A stretch of 57,783 bases of DNA from Candidatus Brocadia sp. WS118 (GCA_007618135.1 PHFX01000011.1:1-57783); one strand, 5' to 3'. Shown: positions 34,801 through 42,780, counted from the stretch's first letter. Notes: generated by a model from the sequence alone, not told the origin. Made by a program: numbers and translations.

Positions 34801-34931
34801 TCCTGAAATATACGCGTGCCGCATGCAATCAAACCAGTTGGCTTTAAATTATCATCATGCCCAACTACCGCCCAACCGATGGAATTGGTTCCCATGTCAA
34901 TGCCAAGGGTATAATTAGGTATTTTCTCCAT
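31887..34931 (-). CDS. cas9: Compact type II-C Cas9
   Basis: This RNA-guided DNA endonuclease has 1014 residues with the start used here. RuvC-I is YTLGIDMGTNSIGWAVVG (Asp12). An arginine-rich bridge helix follows at about residues 51-75 (KNQARRAARAARRLVVRRKM). RuvC-II is VIRIEMARDMK (Glu473). The HNH domain has CPYTG at 533 and VDVEHILPYSRSLDDS with His554 and a following NRATKHN. RuvC-III is HRHHAIDAIIIALTS (687-692). All catalytic residues are present. The ATG at 34929-34931 follows GGAGG by five bases. An ATG seven codons upstream overlaps the tracrRNA -35 box and is less likely. Size and gene order cas9-cas1-cas2 without csn2 or cas4 assign subtype II-C. Confidence 0.97.
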   Translation of the reverse strand: MEKIPNYTLGIDMGTNSIGWAVVGHDDNLKPTGLIACGTRIFQEAVDPKSRIPKNQARRAARAARRLVVRRKMRLSSVLNILLKTGLLPNNVDEREKLFADNKSFDPYQLRKKALYNKLTPYEFGRVLYHLAHRRGFQSNRKVSSKDDGEVKISINSLHQEIKNADCRSLGEYLASQPTKRNRYTDRSMYQEEFELVWQEQQKHYPDLLNQTLKVSIHKAIFFQRPLKVQKYLVGKCTLEPLKKRASRALLEVQRFRILQDLNNLTIKNPVTREYRIPTNNERGKLLELLERQKTLSWNKARTALRLHKGEIFNLEEGKKKELIGSRTAFALRSILKKHWDEMKLAKQNDLITDMLTIDNERGFLNRMKSEWGFDSETAEELAKTELEPGYARLSLKAIRKIIPHLEQGMPYDKACNAAGYNHSMLNKQAAGEKLGAPPYLRNPVVQKALYETRKVVNAIIHRYGKPTVIRIEMARDMKLTRRQKEEWQKKQKENEKINDKARDILQNEFEIQNPTRADIQKYNMWIECSMTCPYTGAIINREKLFSPEVDVEHILPYSRSLDDSYMNKTLCMAYENRATKHNRTPYEAYHTDAQKYPAILQRIKTLPWPKRRRFEQKEIDTDKFVERQLNDTRYICVEVKKYLQQIGVRIEISKGEATAALRHRWNLSRILSEDGSLEKNRADHRHHAIDAIIIALTSTSLFQKLSSLSAQSGVALSESGFHLEKPWSSFYEDVDKKVRHIIVSHAPSHKISGALHEGTAYGFSEHEECFVYRKPLGVDITLAQILKIRDKYVKELVIARLEKFEPEIRKAIDEAIPKKSRYKITDKQAKDLIKKAFGNSEYPLLHKNGKTPIKSVRIVDNTLKSNMLAVKNESGQAYKYYPFGNNHHIEIIKHTKTGKRDGIVVTTAEAARRARNNKIPIVQKLPPWEKEGTIFDECWEFVMSLAINDMLMLDKDNIRQYFRVQKISSNTQIFYLSHAAATLDESTSKMPNAFEYRKVIVDVLGNIIACKND

Positions 34932-34951
34932 TATTTCCTCCCATTTTTCCA

Positions 34952-34979
34952 TTGACTTTTTCCTGGATTATGTTTTAAT
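34952..34979 (+). promoter_or_regulatory. Promoter of the tracrRNA
   Basis: TTGACT (34952-34957) and TTTAAT (34974-34979) lie 16 bases apart, with a TGn extension before the -10 box. Transcription would start near 34986, one base before the anti-repeat. Confidence 0.7.
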
Positions 34980-34985
34980 AGCAAA

Positions 34986-35100
34986 CATTGTACCACACAA
35001 ATGCCTGCGCTGCTTTCTACAATAAGAAGAAAACTTCGCAGGATAGCCCCTAAATAAGGGGTAAACCTACCAAGCCTCTCGGAAACGAGGGGCTTTTTTT
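34986..35100 (+). ncRNA. tracrRNA
   Basis: The anti-repeat starts at 34987. Its first 21 bases, ATTGTACCACAC to GCCTG, are perfectly complementary to the 3' part of the CRISPR repeat. After a bulge, CTACAAT (35018-35024) pairs with the repeat's 5' GTTGTGG using two wobbles. A short hairpin GAAG/CTTC (35026-35037) follows, then a CCCCT/AGGGG hairpin (about 35047-35060) and a rho-independent terminator. This is the architecture of the Neisseria II-C tracrRNA. It is divergent from cas9, with only 54 bases between the cas9 start and the anti-repeat. Confidence 0.92.
35073..35100 (+). terminator. Rho-independent terminator of the tracrRNA
   Basis: The stem AGCCTCTCG/CGAGGGGCT closes on a GAAA loop and is followed by seven or more T. 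Confidence 0.9.
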
Positions 35101-35396
35101 ATGATTATCATAGACTTTTTGGAGAAAATATCAATACTGTATTTCTTGGCAATAAAACAACCTAGCGCAGCGAAGCCGCAAACAATTCTCCGTTGTGAAA
35201 GCGGGAGATTGCTTCAGAAAAGACCCTCGCAATGACACTGGCCATGCCTTTGATGATATACTGTATGTTGTCATTGCGCGCAAAGCGAAGCAATCTTTCT
35301 CTCATAAACATACTGTACCTCCTGATAAGGGGTAAATAGGGTTGTGGAAAAACTTTCTAAAAAAAGAAGTTTTTACAGAGTAATACTATAAGGGAG
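35101..35396. repeat. Gap with decayed R4-type repeats
   Basis: GGGAGATTGCTTC, CTCGCAATGAC and TTGCGCGCAAAGCGAAGCAATC (about 35200-35300) are the R4 repeat in fragments. At 35341-35378 GTGGAAAAACTTTC and AAGTTTTTAC form an inverted pair, also seen at the edges of R1 elements. No gene is seen. Confidence 0.45.
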
Positions 35397-35402
35397 ATGG
35401 TA

Positions 35403-35891
35403 ATGACAAAAGAAGAACGGATGCAAAAAATCGAATCGTATGGCAAGGGGTACGTCCAGCTTACTGAGGCTTTAAAACAATTTCCCAGGGAGATGTGGTC
35501 ATTTAAACCTTTGCCTGACCGCTGGAGCATCCACGAAATTATCATTCATATTGCCGACAGCGAGGCGAATGCCTATGTCAAATGCAGAAAATTGATTGCT
35601 GAACCCGGGAAATCTATTGCAGCCTATGATCAGGACAAATGGTCTGCGGCATTTCATTATCAGGACCAAAGCACTGAGGCGGCATTGGAATTATTCAGGA
35701 GGCTTCGTCTGTCTTCGTACAACCTTATTAAGACGTTGCCTGAACCGGTTTGGTTAAAGTCGGTTGGTTCTCAGGAGAACAAAACCGTTACCCTGGATGA
35801 TTGGCTGGAAGTATACGAGCAGCATATACCGGGACATATCAATCAAATGAAGAAGAGATATGATGAGTGGAGGAAGAAGTCTCTGAAATAG
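35403..35891 (+). CDS. DinB-like (YfiT type) putative metal-dependent protein
   Basis: The 162-residue four-helix protein has WSIHEIIIHIADSEANAY with the first metal histidine. Late HIPGHINQMKKR provides the other two, so the three-histidine site of the DinB/YfiT fold is complete. Members include thiol-dependent S-transferases and many uncharacterised enzymes. The ATG at 35403 has GGGAG six bases upstream. The ATG at 35397 would be inside that site. It stands alone between repeats. Confidence 0.85.
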   Translation: MTKEERMQKIESYGKGYVQLTEALKQFPREMWSFKPLPDRWSIHEIIIHIADSEANAYVKCRKLIAEPGKSIAAYDQDKWSAAFHYQDQSTEAALELFRRLRLSSYNLIKTLPEPVWLKSVGSQENKTVTLDDWLEVYEQHIPGHINQMKKRYDEWRKKSLK

Positions 35892-35919
35892 GTGTGAATC
35901 AGGCATTCGGCGAACTTCC

Positions 35920-35957
35920 CCCCTCTTTCCCCCCGTAAACGGGAGGATTATGGGGGG
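35920..35957. repeat. Pyrimidine/purine palindrome
   Basis: CCCCCCTCTTTCCCCCCGTA and its complement form a hairpin between convergent genes. It may serve as a two-way terminator. Confidence 0.45.
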
Positions 35958-35978
35958 TAATTGAAATTCCTTAAACCG

Positions 35979-37727
35979 TTAGTTCGCCTTCTGTTGATCG
36001 GTTTTGGGAATGTTTGCATCTTCTTTGCCTTCATCTGTGCCTGGCAAGGCGATTTCAATCTTCTTTTCCTCGCCTTCTTTCAGTTCTACCGTCTGGGTAA
36101 CCGTCTTACAATCCGCTTTTGTTACGGTAATATCATACGTGTCTGCATCTAAATTATCACAGGTGAAAAGTCCGTGTGCATCAGAAAAAATCACATGAAA
36201 CCCCTTCTTCCGCGCCTTTATTCCTTTGAGCCGTAATTTCGCAGATTCTAGCGGTTCTCCCTTCTGAAGGCGTATGACTTTTCCAAAAATCCTGCCTTTC
36301 AGGGGTAGCGTTGTAAATGTCATTTCGCCTCCAGAAGCAGCCCCTGCACTGTTTTGAGCAACCAGGCGGTAATAATATGTCGTGCCTGCCTCCAATCCGC
36401 TTATGCGGTTACCTACCGGTTTATCATGATCGATCTCTTCCATATCCTGGACAGGCGACATGCTGCTGTAATGCCCACTGCTCGTACCATACTGGAACCA
36501 CGTCGTTGTCGCTAATCCCATGGCATGCACCGTTCCGCTCAAAGTAGCCAAATCCGTAGTTATACGCGCTGCAAATCCTGTTTTTACGACGGGCGCGTTG
36601 TTGCCCGTGGTATAGGTTATTGTTATCGTTGCTATTCCCGTATTGCCCATACGATCGGCAGCTTTTACGGTTATTACATTATCCCCCTTCACCAGTGCAA
36701 CATGAGGAATAACCCAGTTGACCACATTCCTTTCTGTGTTGCCCATTCCCCTGTTATTCGTCCACACGACGCTGCTTATTTCATTTATCTCGTCCGACGC
36801 ATTCCCGCCGATGCTCACGGTTTCGCTGGTAGTCGTATAGGTTTGATCAGCGGTTGGATCCTGAATCGTGATTACCGGGGGCGTTGTATCTACAACGATG
36901 GTGTCGCTGGCGGTATCCGATATGTTTCCGGAAGCGTCCTTATACCAGACATACATGGTGGTGTCGCCGTCGCCGTTATCTAAGGTGCATGAGACTTCAT
37001 CCAGATACTCCATGGTTGACGGTATTGACGTCCAGCCGGTGGAATATTGAGAAGGTGGCGTAGCGCTTGCCGAGAGATAATAACCCGTTACCCCGGTATT
37101 ATCAGTGGCAGAAAGGTTCACGGCAACCGTTAAGGAATTGGTGCAATGATCGCCATCGTTAATACTGATAGCGCCCATGGGTGGGGTTGTTTCTGCTGCA
37201 ATTGATGAATTGATGTCGACGGTTGTGAATGACATCTCCTTTCCATACGACGTGCCCGCGTCGTTCTTTCCCACGAGGCGATAATAATAGGTTGCGCCCG
37301 GAAGCAGTTCAATGATCCTGATGCTTATCTCGGTGCCGCTTGTTCCAATCACGGTTTGCGTTGCGCCGGTGCTCTTCGATGGGCCATTGACAATCCGGTA
37401 TTGAAGCCATACGGTCGTTGATAACCCCTGTGCATTTACCGTTCCCTGGATTGTTGCAGAATTATAGGTTATTTGTGAAGCCAGGCCGGTTACGACGATC
37501 GGTGCATCAGCAGCGGGTTGCGGATGGTTAACTTCGGCCTGGGAAAGATAAGGCACGGAACCCGTAGCCTGGCAGTATATCCTGTCTCCTGAAAAGAGTG
37601 GGGACGAACCGCAGGTAAAGCAGCCAAACGCCAAGACTCCAGGAAATACCACTACGATGAGACGGAAGAAGCGAGGCACAAATTCCAGCACCGTATCTGC
37701 AATGAAACTGCGTTGTATATTGCTCAT
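35979..37727 (-). CDS. Secreted fibronectin type III / Ig-like repeat protein with a carboxypeptidase-regulatory-like end
   Basis: The 582-residue protein starts with a hydrophobic export segment (RFFRLIVVVFPGVLAFGCFTC). Two FnIII-like modules have ATIQGTVNAQGLSTTVWLQY, GATYYYRLVGKNDAG and the related ATLSGTVHAMGLATTTWFQY, GTTYYYRLVAQNSAG. Between them are Ig-like modules with SATDNTGVTGYYLS and VTVKAADRMGN patterns. The C-terminal ~100 residues (GRIFGKVIRLQKGEPLESAK, DAHGLFTCDNLDADTYDITV) form a prealbumin-like domain of the carboxypeptidase D-regulatory type. It is likely an extracellular or surface protein. The exact role is unknown. Confidence 0.8.
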   Translation of the reverse strand: MSNIQRSFIADTVLEFVPRFFRLIVVVFPGVLAFGCFTCGSSPLFSGDRIYCQATGSVPYLSQAEVNHPQPAADAPIVVTGLASQITYNSATIQGTVNAQGLSTTVWLQYRIVNGPSKSTGATQTVIGTSGTEISIRIIELLPGATYYYRLVGKNDAGTSYGKEMSFTTVDINSSIAAETTPPMGAISINDGDHCTNSLTVAVNLSATDNTGVTGYYLSASATPPSQYSTGWTSIPSTMEYLDEVSCTLDNGDGDTTMYVWYKDASGNISDTASDTIVVDTTPPVITIQDPTADQTYTTTSETVSIGGNASDEINEISSVVWTNNRGMGNTERNVVNWVIPHVALVKGDNVITVKAADRMGNTGIATITITYTTGNNAPVVKTGFAARITTDLATLSGTVHAMGLATTTWFQYGTSSGHYSSMSPVQDMEEIDHDKPVGNRISGLEAGTTYYYRLVAQNSAGAASGGEMTFTTLPLKGRIFGKVIRLQKGEPLESAKLRLKGIKARKKGFHVIFSDAHGLFTCDNLDADTYDITVTKADCKTVTQTVELKEGEEKKIEIALPGTDEGKEDANIPKTDQQKAN

Positions 37728-38358
37728 AAACGTTCCTTCCTGAAAAATGGTTGGTAGATCATCTGCTGTGCTTATGGTGTCATCGTGCTGCTCTGATAAA
37801 TTATGTCTTTGGTAACTTTTTCAATGTAGAGCGACGAGCCTCGTCGCTCTACAACCGCAGCTTTGAAATTCCTAAACATTTAATTAGGCCTTCGGCTACT
37901 TTCCCCCCTGTTTCCCCCCGTAAACGGGGGGATTATGGGGGGGGTAATTGAAATTCCTGTACATTGAATTAGTCCGCCTTTGTCAGCGACTTTAATCTCC
38001 CCTCATTGGCAGGACAAGCGTCTCCGCTTGTCATTATGATGTCAACCGGGACGGTTGACCTACCATTGGGGCTTGGGGTGTGTTTCCTCTTTCTAAAGCG
38101 GAAACGGCAATTAAAATTCCCGTACTTCAAGGTACACCGTTTGAACACCAAATGCAACAGAGATTTTATAAAGCTCCTATACGGAACGATCCGACTCGCA
38201 TACAAGAAAGGCCGCTGGCTGTTGACGGGTATCTTTCGCATTTGACATCTTCACTCCTCTTCAAGGATACAATGCCTTTTCGACTTTATTTTTTGATTAT
38301 TCGTGACGGATATGATATTGTTCAAGAATACTATTTTCCACATATTTCAGGAGAATCC
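37728..38358. repeat. Gap with palindromes and one R1 copy
   Basis: GAGCGACGAGCCTCGTCGCTC lies near 37828, and a CCCCCCGTAAACGGGGGG hairpin near 37913-37930. An R1 copy in reverse orientation is at 38008-38064. An open frame across 38080-38358 (IPVLQGTPFEHQMQQRFYK) joins the next gene in frame, but it has no ribosome-binding site and is probably incidental or a relic. Confidence 0.5.
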
Positions 38359-39099
38359 ATGACGATTAAAGAAAACCTGGAACACGTACGGCGAAATATC
38401 GCTGCCTCAGCCTCAAAGGCAGGCAAAAACCCCAAAGATATTATCCTGGTAATGGCCACCAAGACGGTAGAGACGGAACGGATCCGTGAAGCCATCCATG
38501 CCGGAGGGCATATTATCGGGGAAAACAAGGTGCAGGAGGCATTAAAAAAATACGAAGTACTAAAAGGAGAAGGGGCGGAATGGCACTTTATCGGACACCT
38601 TCAGACGAACAAAGTCAAGGACGTCCTGAAATTTGCAGACATGATCCATTCCGTGGACCGGCTGTCTCTCGTTGAGAAATTGGACCAGCGACTCCAGCAG
38701 GAAGGCCGTTCCCTGGATATTTTGGTCCAGGTCAATACATCACACGAGGAAAGCAAATATGGCGTCGCACCGGAAGAAGCAATTCCTTTAATCAAACAGA
38801 CCGCCAAATATGATACGCTCAAGATCCTGGGGCTCATGACCATTGGTCTCTTTACCAAAGACGAGGTAAAAATTCGCAAATGCTTCAAGGTATTGAAGGA
38901 AATACACGACACGCTTATCAAAGAAGCCATCGATCGGGTACAGATGAAATACCTTTCCATGGGCATGTCAGGCGATTACCAGATTGCCATTGAAGAGGGC
39001 GCAAATATGGTGCGCATCGGCACAGCCATTTTCGGCGCCCGGAATACGCCGGACGCCTACTACTGGCCTTCAGAAAAGACCGACGCGGACCGGGGCTAA
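38359..39099 (+). CDS. yggS: YggS-family pyridoxal-phosphate homeostasis protein
   Basis: The 246-residue product has the single TIM-barrel domain of the alanine-racemase N-terminal family. ILVMATKTVETERIREAIHA places the PLP lysine at about residue 35. It also has GENKVQEALKKY, WHFIGHLQTNKVKDVL, LVQVNTSHEESKYGV, LKILGLMTIG and YLSMGMSGDYQIAIEEGAN. YggS binds PLP and controls its level, and is not itself a known enzyme. AGGAG lies six bases before the ATG at 38359. A longer open frame upstream was rejected for lack of such a site. Confidence 0.93.
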   Translation: MTIKENLEHVRRNIAASASKAGKNPKDIILVMATKTVETERIREAIHAGGHIIGENKVQEALKKYEVLKGEGAEWHFIGHLQTNKVKDVLKFADMIHSVDRLSLVEKLDQRLQQEGRSLDILVQVNTSHEESKYGVAPEEAIPLIKQTAKYDTLKILGLMTIGLFTKDEVKIRKCFKVLKEIHDTLIKEAIDRVQMKYLSMGMSGDYQIAIEEGANMVRIGTAIFGARNTPDAYYWPSEKTDADRG

Positions 39100-39135
39100 A
39101 CAATGGTGAGGCTAGGGGTTCGCAAGGAAAGACGC

Positions 39136-39448
39136 TCAGTCGGAACATTTTACATCCTTGTCTTTTTGCCCCATACGCTCTTTGGCAACACTGCAGGAAC
39201 CCGGAGGCGGTATAATCACATCATCGCCCGGCTGCCAGTCAGCAGGCGTAGCAACCTTGTTTGCGTCAGCAGTCTGCAGAGCGATCAAAAGCCGTTTGAT
39301 TTCCTGGAAGTTGCGCCCATTTGAAAGCGGATAGGATAGTAAATGAGCGCCCTGATCTTGCTATTTGGATCGATAAAGAACACCGCCCGAACTGCCTTCG
39401 TGCGCTGGCCGATGGTTGAAGCATGCCATATTTTTTTGTCACCTCCAT
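39136..39448 (-). pseudogene. Relic of a 1-Cys (Prx6-type) peroxiredoxin
   Basis: Three minus-strand frames in turn give KKYGMLQPSAS, then TKAVRAVFFIDPNSKIRALI YYP, then LSNGRNFQEIKRLLIALQTA, DANKVATPADWQPGDDVIIP and PPGSCSVAKERMGQKDKD. These are consecutive parts of the C-terminal half of Prx6-type peroxiredoxins. At least two frameshifts separate them. The N-terminal thioredoxin-fold half with the peroxidatic cysteine is absent. The relic starts directly after the ydcH stop. Confidence 0.8.
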
Positions 39449-39450
39449 TT

Positions 39451-39696
39451 TTAGTGCGTGTTCTGCCTTAGTATATGGTAAAGCTCGTCCTTTAAAGCAA
39501 GCCTGCGTTTTTTAAGGTCTTCCAGCTTTGTGTCTGAGGCGGGTTCAATATCATTTTCAACCCGGTAAATCTCCTTATCAAGTTTATGGTAATTGTCAAA
39601 GAGCCTTTTAAAGTGACTATTGGTCATCTTAAGAGTATGAATTTTTTCACGATATTCAGGGAATTCATGAACCAGGTCGTGATGTTCATATTGCAT
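39451..39696 (-). CDS. YdcH (DUF465) family small coiled-coil protein
   Basis: The 81-residue helical protein has EFPEYREKIHTLKMTNSHFK, LFDNYHKLDKEIYRVE and a terminal LEDLKKRRLALKDELYHILR. This matches the DUF465/YdcH family of short helical hairpin proteins. The function is not established. The start at 39694-39696 has GGAG upstream. The peroxiredoxin relic follows immediately. Confidence 0.85.
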   Translation of the reverse strand: MQYEHHDLVHEFPEYREKIHTLKMTNSHFKRLFDNYHKLDKEIYRVENDIEPASDTKLEDLKKRRLALKDELYHILRQNTH

Positions 39697-39924
39697 GGTA
39701 TCTCTCCTTCCTTCGTTGGTCTAAAGGTTATTATTCATTATTACGCTGTACGAATAAAAATGAAAACCGGCATTATACAAGTATTACTCGAATCTTCCAA
39801 ATATTTCCTTTCTGTACCCATCGGTATCACGCCCTGAATTCTTCCCGTGATGTCCCTCTTGCAACACGCGGCCGGGAATAACAGAATTGAACTCTCTTCA
39901 CAAAATGCAGGTTTTACGCACTTA
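39697..39924. other. Upstream region of ydcH
   Basis: AT-rich sequence with no gene is seen to 39924. Confidence 0.4.
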
Positions 39925-40074
39925 TATAGTAAACGCATGAAATAAGTTGACACGTACTGGTCATTGCGAGCACATTCGCTTTGCTCAGTGTAAACTCCGC
40001 GAAGCAATCCCACGATAGAGATTGCTTCGGGCCAGCGCCCTCGTAATGACAACTTTCCTTTTGCGTTTACTATA
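39925..40074. mobile_element. MITE-like element R4 with 13-base inverted ends
   Basis: TATAGTAAACGCA (39925-39937) and TGCGTTTACTATA (40062-40074) are perfect inverted repeats. The core has TCATTGCGAGC and GAAGCAATCCC with complements. A TA dinucleotide is found at each edge, as expected for IS630/mariner-type insertion, but this is only two bases. Fragments recur near 35200-35300. Confidence 0.6.
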
Positions 40075-40112
40075 GTATTACCCTGTAAAAACCTCTTTTT
40101 TTAGCAAGTTTT

Positions 40113-40212
40113 TTTACAACCCCCTTCGCCAATGAGGCAGGTCAACCGTCCCGGTTGACATCATAATGACAAGCGGGGACGCTTGTCCTACCAACAAGGG
40201 GGATTTAGTTGT
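40113..40212 (+). repeat. R1 palindrome with outer arms
   Basis: The core is 40136-40192 with two hairpins (GTCAACC/GGTTGAC and GACAAGC/GCTTGTC). The outer arms ACAACCCCCTT and AAGGGGGATTTAGTTGT extend the pairing. Confidence 0.7.
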
Positions 40213-40238
40213 GGTGGAGCCACGCAAGGGTATCATGA

Positions 40239-41165
40239 TCAGGGCTCAATCAGAGAAGACTGGAATCCTTGCCCGCTGACCAGGAAAAAGGGATTAACCA
40301 GATTGTTTTTATTATACTTCAATGGTCCTTTAGCGGGGATATCTACAACCCTCCCTCCTGATTGCTCGACTATTGCCTGTCCTGCCGCAGTATCCCACTC
40401 CATCGTTGGCCCAAATCTCGGATAGAAGTCTGCCTTGCCTTCTGCCACGAGGCAAAATTTCAAGGAACTCCCGGCAGAAATGAATTCTACCTCCCCGTAC
40501 GTTTCTTTTATTTTATCTACAAACTCTGACAGTTCCTGTGTTGCATGCGAACGGCTGCCAACAACGGTAAGTGAGGGTTGTTTCTTTGTGACGTTCTGGT
40601 TGTCATGCGAACCAGATTTTCTGGCACCGGCGTTTAACGGTAGTTTCTGTGAGGCATCAAGGAGTTTTTTTATCGTGAGGTCACCAGTCACGATCCTACT
40701 ATTTACGAGCACATAAGCGCCCAGGTTTACGGCAGCAAAGTAGAAAGTGTCTTGTACCGGTATAGAGATACAACCGAGGACGGGCTGATCTTTGTGGATG
40801 AGCGCAATGTTTACTGTGAACTCGCCGTTCCTCTTGATAAACTCCTTTGTCCCGTCAAGAGGGTCAACGAGCCAGAAATACTCCCACCTTTTTCGTTCGT
40901 CATAAGGAATAGCTTTTCCTTCTTCGCTGAGTACGGGTAGTAGCGGGTTATTCAGGGTGTTTTCTTTGTTATTTGCGGTTCGTGGTTGCTGCAGTTCGTT
41001 CAGGATAATTTCGTGGGAACGTTTATCTGCTAAGGTCAGGGGAGATTTGTCATCCTTATGCTCAACGGCAAAGTCTGAGTTATAAACCTCAAGGATGGCT
41101 TCACCGGCGCGTTTTGCGGCATGCAGGGCAATGAGAAGGGGTTGGATATATTGATTATGATTCAT
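40239..41165 (-). CDS. cysQ: 3'(2'),5'-bisphosphate nucleotidase (CysQ)
   Basis: This inositol-monophosphatase-fold enzyme hydrolyses PAP, the by-product of sulfate assimilation. The 308-residue product has SPLTLADKRSHEIILNEL, PVLSEEGKAIPYDERK and the Mg2+-site WLVDPLDGTKEFIKRNGEFT. The late PTMEWDTAAGQAIVEQSGG supplies the last aspartate. Between residues ~195 and 225 it has a polar insert (KSGSHDNQNVTKKQ) longer than usual. The ATG 14 codons into the open frame was chosen because the upstream part is not family-like, though its ribosome-binding site is weak. Confidence 0.92.
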   Translation of the reverse strand: MNHNQYIQPLLIALHAAKRAGEAILEVYNSDFAVEHKDDKSPLTLADKRSHEIILNELQQPRTANNKENTLNNPLLPVLSEEGKAIPYDERKRWEYFWLVDPLDGTKEFIKRNGEFTVNIALIHKDQPVLGCISIPVQDTFYFAAVNLGAYVLVNSRIVTGDLTIKKLLDASQKLPLNAGARKSGSHDNQNVTKKQPSLTVVGSRSHATQELSEFVDKIKETYGEVEFISAGSSLKFCLVAEGKADFYPRFGPTMEWDTAAGQAIVEQSGGRVVDIPAKGPLKYNKNNLVNPFFLVSGQGFQSSLIEP

Positions 41166-41207
41166 AGGTATTTCCGGTTCGGTTAACCAGGGCGATAGAG
41201 AACACAC

Positions 41208-41405
41208 CTCTTTTTAATTAAATGTACAGGAATTTCAAAGTTGTTGCAGAGCGAAGAGCTTCTTCGTTCTCCATTGAAAAGCAATACGCCAAATATCGAA
41301 TATCGAACAAGGAATGTTGAATGATGAAGTATTTTTACTTCACGATTCGATATTCCTTGTTCTGCGGTTCGATGTTCTCTTTAAATAAGTCGCCGAAGGC
41401 CTAAT
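41208..41405. repeat. Gap with an inverted element
   Basis: AATATCGAATATCG and the later CGATATTCCTTGTTCTGC with complements (about 41290-41375) form an imperfect hairpin. No gene is seen. Confidence 0.4.
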
Positions 41406-41870
41406 TTAATTCTGTTCAGACTTTTCAATGATTGTTATGCCTACTTTTGCAATTCCGCTTTCTATCAAATCCAAATCCATGCCGGCCCGGTACGAAACAT
41501 TTACAATCCGGTCTGTGATACCCTGAAAGCGGTCTATAACAATCACTTCTACCTTTTTTTTATTCCCCAGATTGGTAATAAATATCTTTGTTCCAAATGG
41601 CAACGACGGATGGGCAGCGGTCAGTTTGTTCCTGTCGTAACGAACCCCACTTGCAGTCATTTTCCCATCATATTCATCTGAAATGAATGAAGCCATGCCG
41701 GTTTCATAGTAAAGCTCGGGCTGATTGCCGGCAGTGTCTTTTGCGCCGGGTTTTTTGGTGTCGGTTAATTTGTTATCAATTTTTCTGACGTTAGTATTTC
41801 CACAGCCGATTACGCACATCATACCGATGAATAGGACACACACTTTGCTTGTTATGAAGTAGTGCTGCAT
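41406..41870 (-). CDS. rlpA: RlpA-like double-psi beta-barrel lipoprotein
   Basis: The 154-residue product has a lipoprotein signal with the lipobox VIGC and the modified cysteine at residue 23. The RlpA barrel follows: GMASFISDEYDGKMTASGVR, KLTAAHPSLPFGTKIFITNL and VIVIDRFQGITDRIVNVSYR. RlpA proteins bind denuded peptidoglycan and can be lytic transglycosylases. The acidic catalytic residue region (GxMTASG, with D in the DRF motif) is kept. No SPOR domain is present. It is 17 bases downstream of the DUF3047 gene and probably co-transcribed. Confidence 0.88.
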   Translation of the reverse strand: MQHYFITSKVCVLFIGMMCVIGCGNTNVRKIDNKLTDTKKPGAKDTAGNQPELYYETGMASFISDEYDGKMTASGVRYDRNKLTAAHPSLPFGTKIFITNLGNKKKVEVIVIDRFQGITDRIVNVSYRAGMDLDLIESGIAKVGITIIEKSEQN

Positions 41871-41887
41871 AATTACCCCTTTAGGTA

Positions 41888-42592
41888 TCAGTTTTTACTC
41901 AGGAGGATCTCTGAATACCATGCTTCTACCTTGCCGTGAGTACGGTCGGCGTTGGTCTGAATTCCCACATAAATAATTTCCGGTGGTTCCTGATTAAATT
42001 CGCGCACATAATCCTCATAATGGTTTACCTTAGAGGTAAGCCATTTACCGGTGTCTTTTTCGCCACTCTGCACGACAATCATTCTTGCCCTTGCCTCACA
42101 GGGATTTGAAAACCGCTCTCCGGCCGGCAGGTTGTTTCCGTATACGTAGATTAATATCCGGTACCGGTATGGTATGGAGAAAACCGTCTTGCCATAGACC
42201 ACACACACAGCGGCAGGGTAATCATCGCCGCCAATCTCTTTTTCCCTGCTCTCTGGCATAATGTTAGATACCTTCCAATGCCAGCTCAAAAAGGGATATT
42301 CTTTCGGATTACGATGCACGGGTTTGAAAAGAATTGCGCCGTTATCATGGGCATTTACATAAAGTGACTTTCTATTTTCTATTTCCACAATACGAGGAAT
42401 GATTCTGTGCCTGATCTCTCTGCAAATGCCTTTGTGGGTCTTCCATCCCACAGGTTCACCCTTAGCCAATTCATCCTCGCTAAAGTCGGTAATAGCGAAA
42501 AAATCCTGCGCATACAACCGGGAAGCAGATGTCCCGGCGCAGAAAAAGAAGATTGGTAGCATTACAAATCGCCTTAAAAATTCTTTCAACAA
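41888..42592 (-). CDS. DUF3047 family exported protein
   Basis: The 234-residue product starts with a signal peptide (VMLPIFFFCAGTSASRLYA). The beta-sandwich-like DUF3047 region has YPFLSWHWKVSNIMPE, DYPAAVCVVYGK and SNPCEARARMIVVQSG. It also has WLTSKVNHYEDYVREF and a terminal IYVGIQTNADRTHGKVEAWY. The family is found in proteobacteria and planctomycetes with unknown role. It is probably in the same transcript as the RlpA-like lipoprotein. Confidence 0.85.
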   Translation of the reverse strand: MLKEFLRRFVMLPIFFFCAGTSASRLYAQDFFAITDFSEDELAKGEPVGWKTHKGICREIRHRIIPRIVEIENRKSLYVNAHDNGAILFKPVHRNPKEYPFLSWHWKVSNIMPESREKEIGGDDYPAAVCVVYGKTVFSIPYRYRILIYVYGNNLPAGERFSNPCEARARMIVVQSGEKDTGKWLTSKVNHYEDYVREFNQEPPEIIYVGIQTNADRTHGKVEAWYSEILLSKN

Positions 42593-42677
42593 TTATTTCC
42601 CATCAATGCTCTTGAATTAGGCCGGGTTTTAAAAGACAAAAACCAACGACTTTTTTCTTTGAATTTATCTTTTGAGA

Positions 42678-42780
42678 CGTAGCGCCGATCCCTTGTGGTC
42701 GGCCAATTGCTGGGGATAAACCCCAGCGCTTCCCCCCTGTTTCCCCCCGTAAACGGGGGGATTATGGGGGAGGGGTAATT
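42678..42780. repeat. Partial MITE core (reverse) plus purine palindrome
   Basis: TAGCGCCGATCCCTTGTGG at 42682-42700 is the reversed MITE core without ends. CCCCCCGTAAACGGGGGG follows at about 42744-42761. Confidence 0.5.

Noticed and set aside
38080-38358. N-terminal extension of YggS
   Set aside because: There is a clear ribosome-binding site before the ATG at 38359, and the family starts there.
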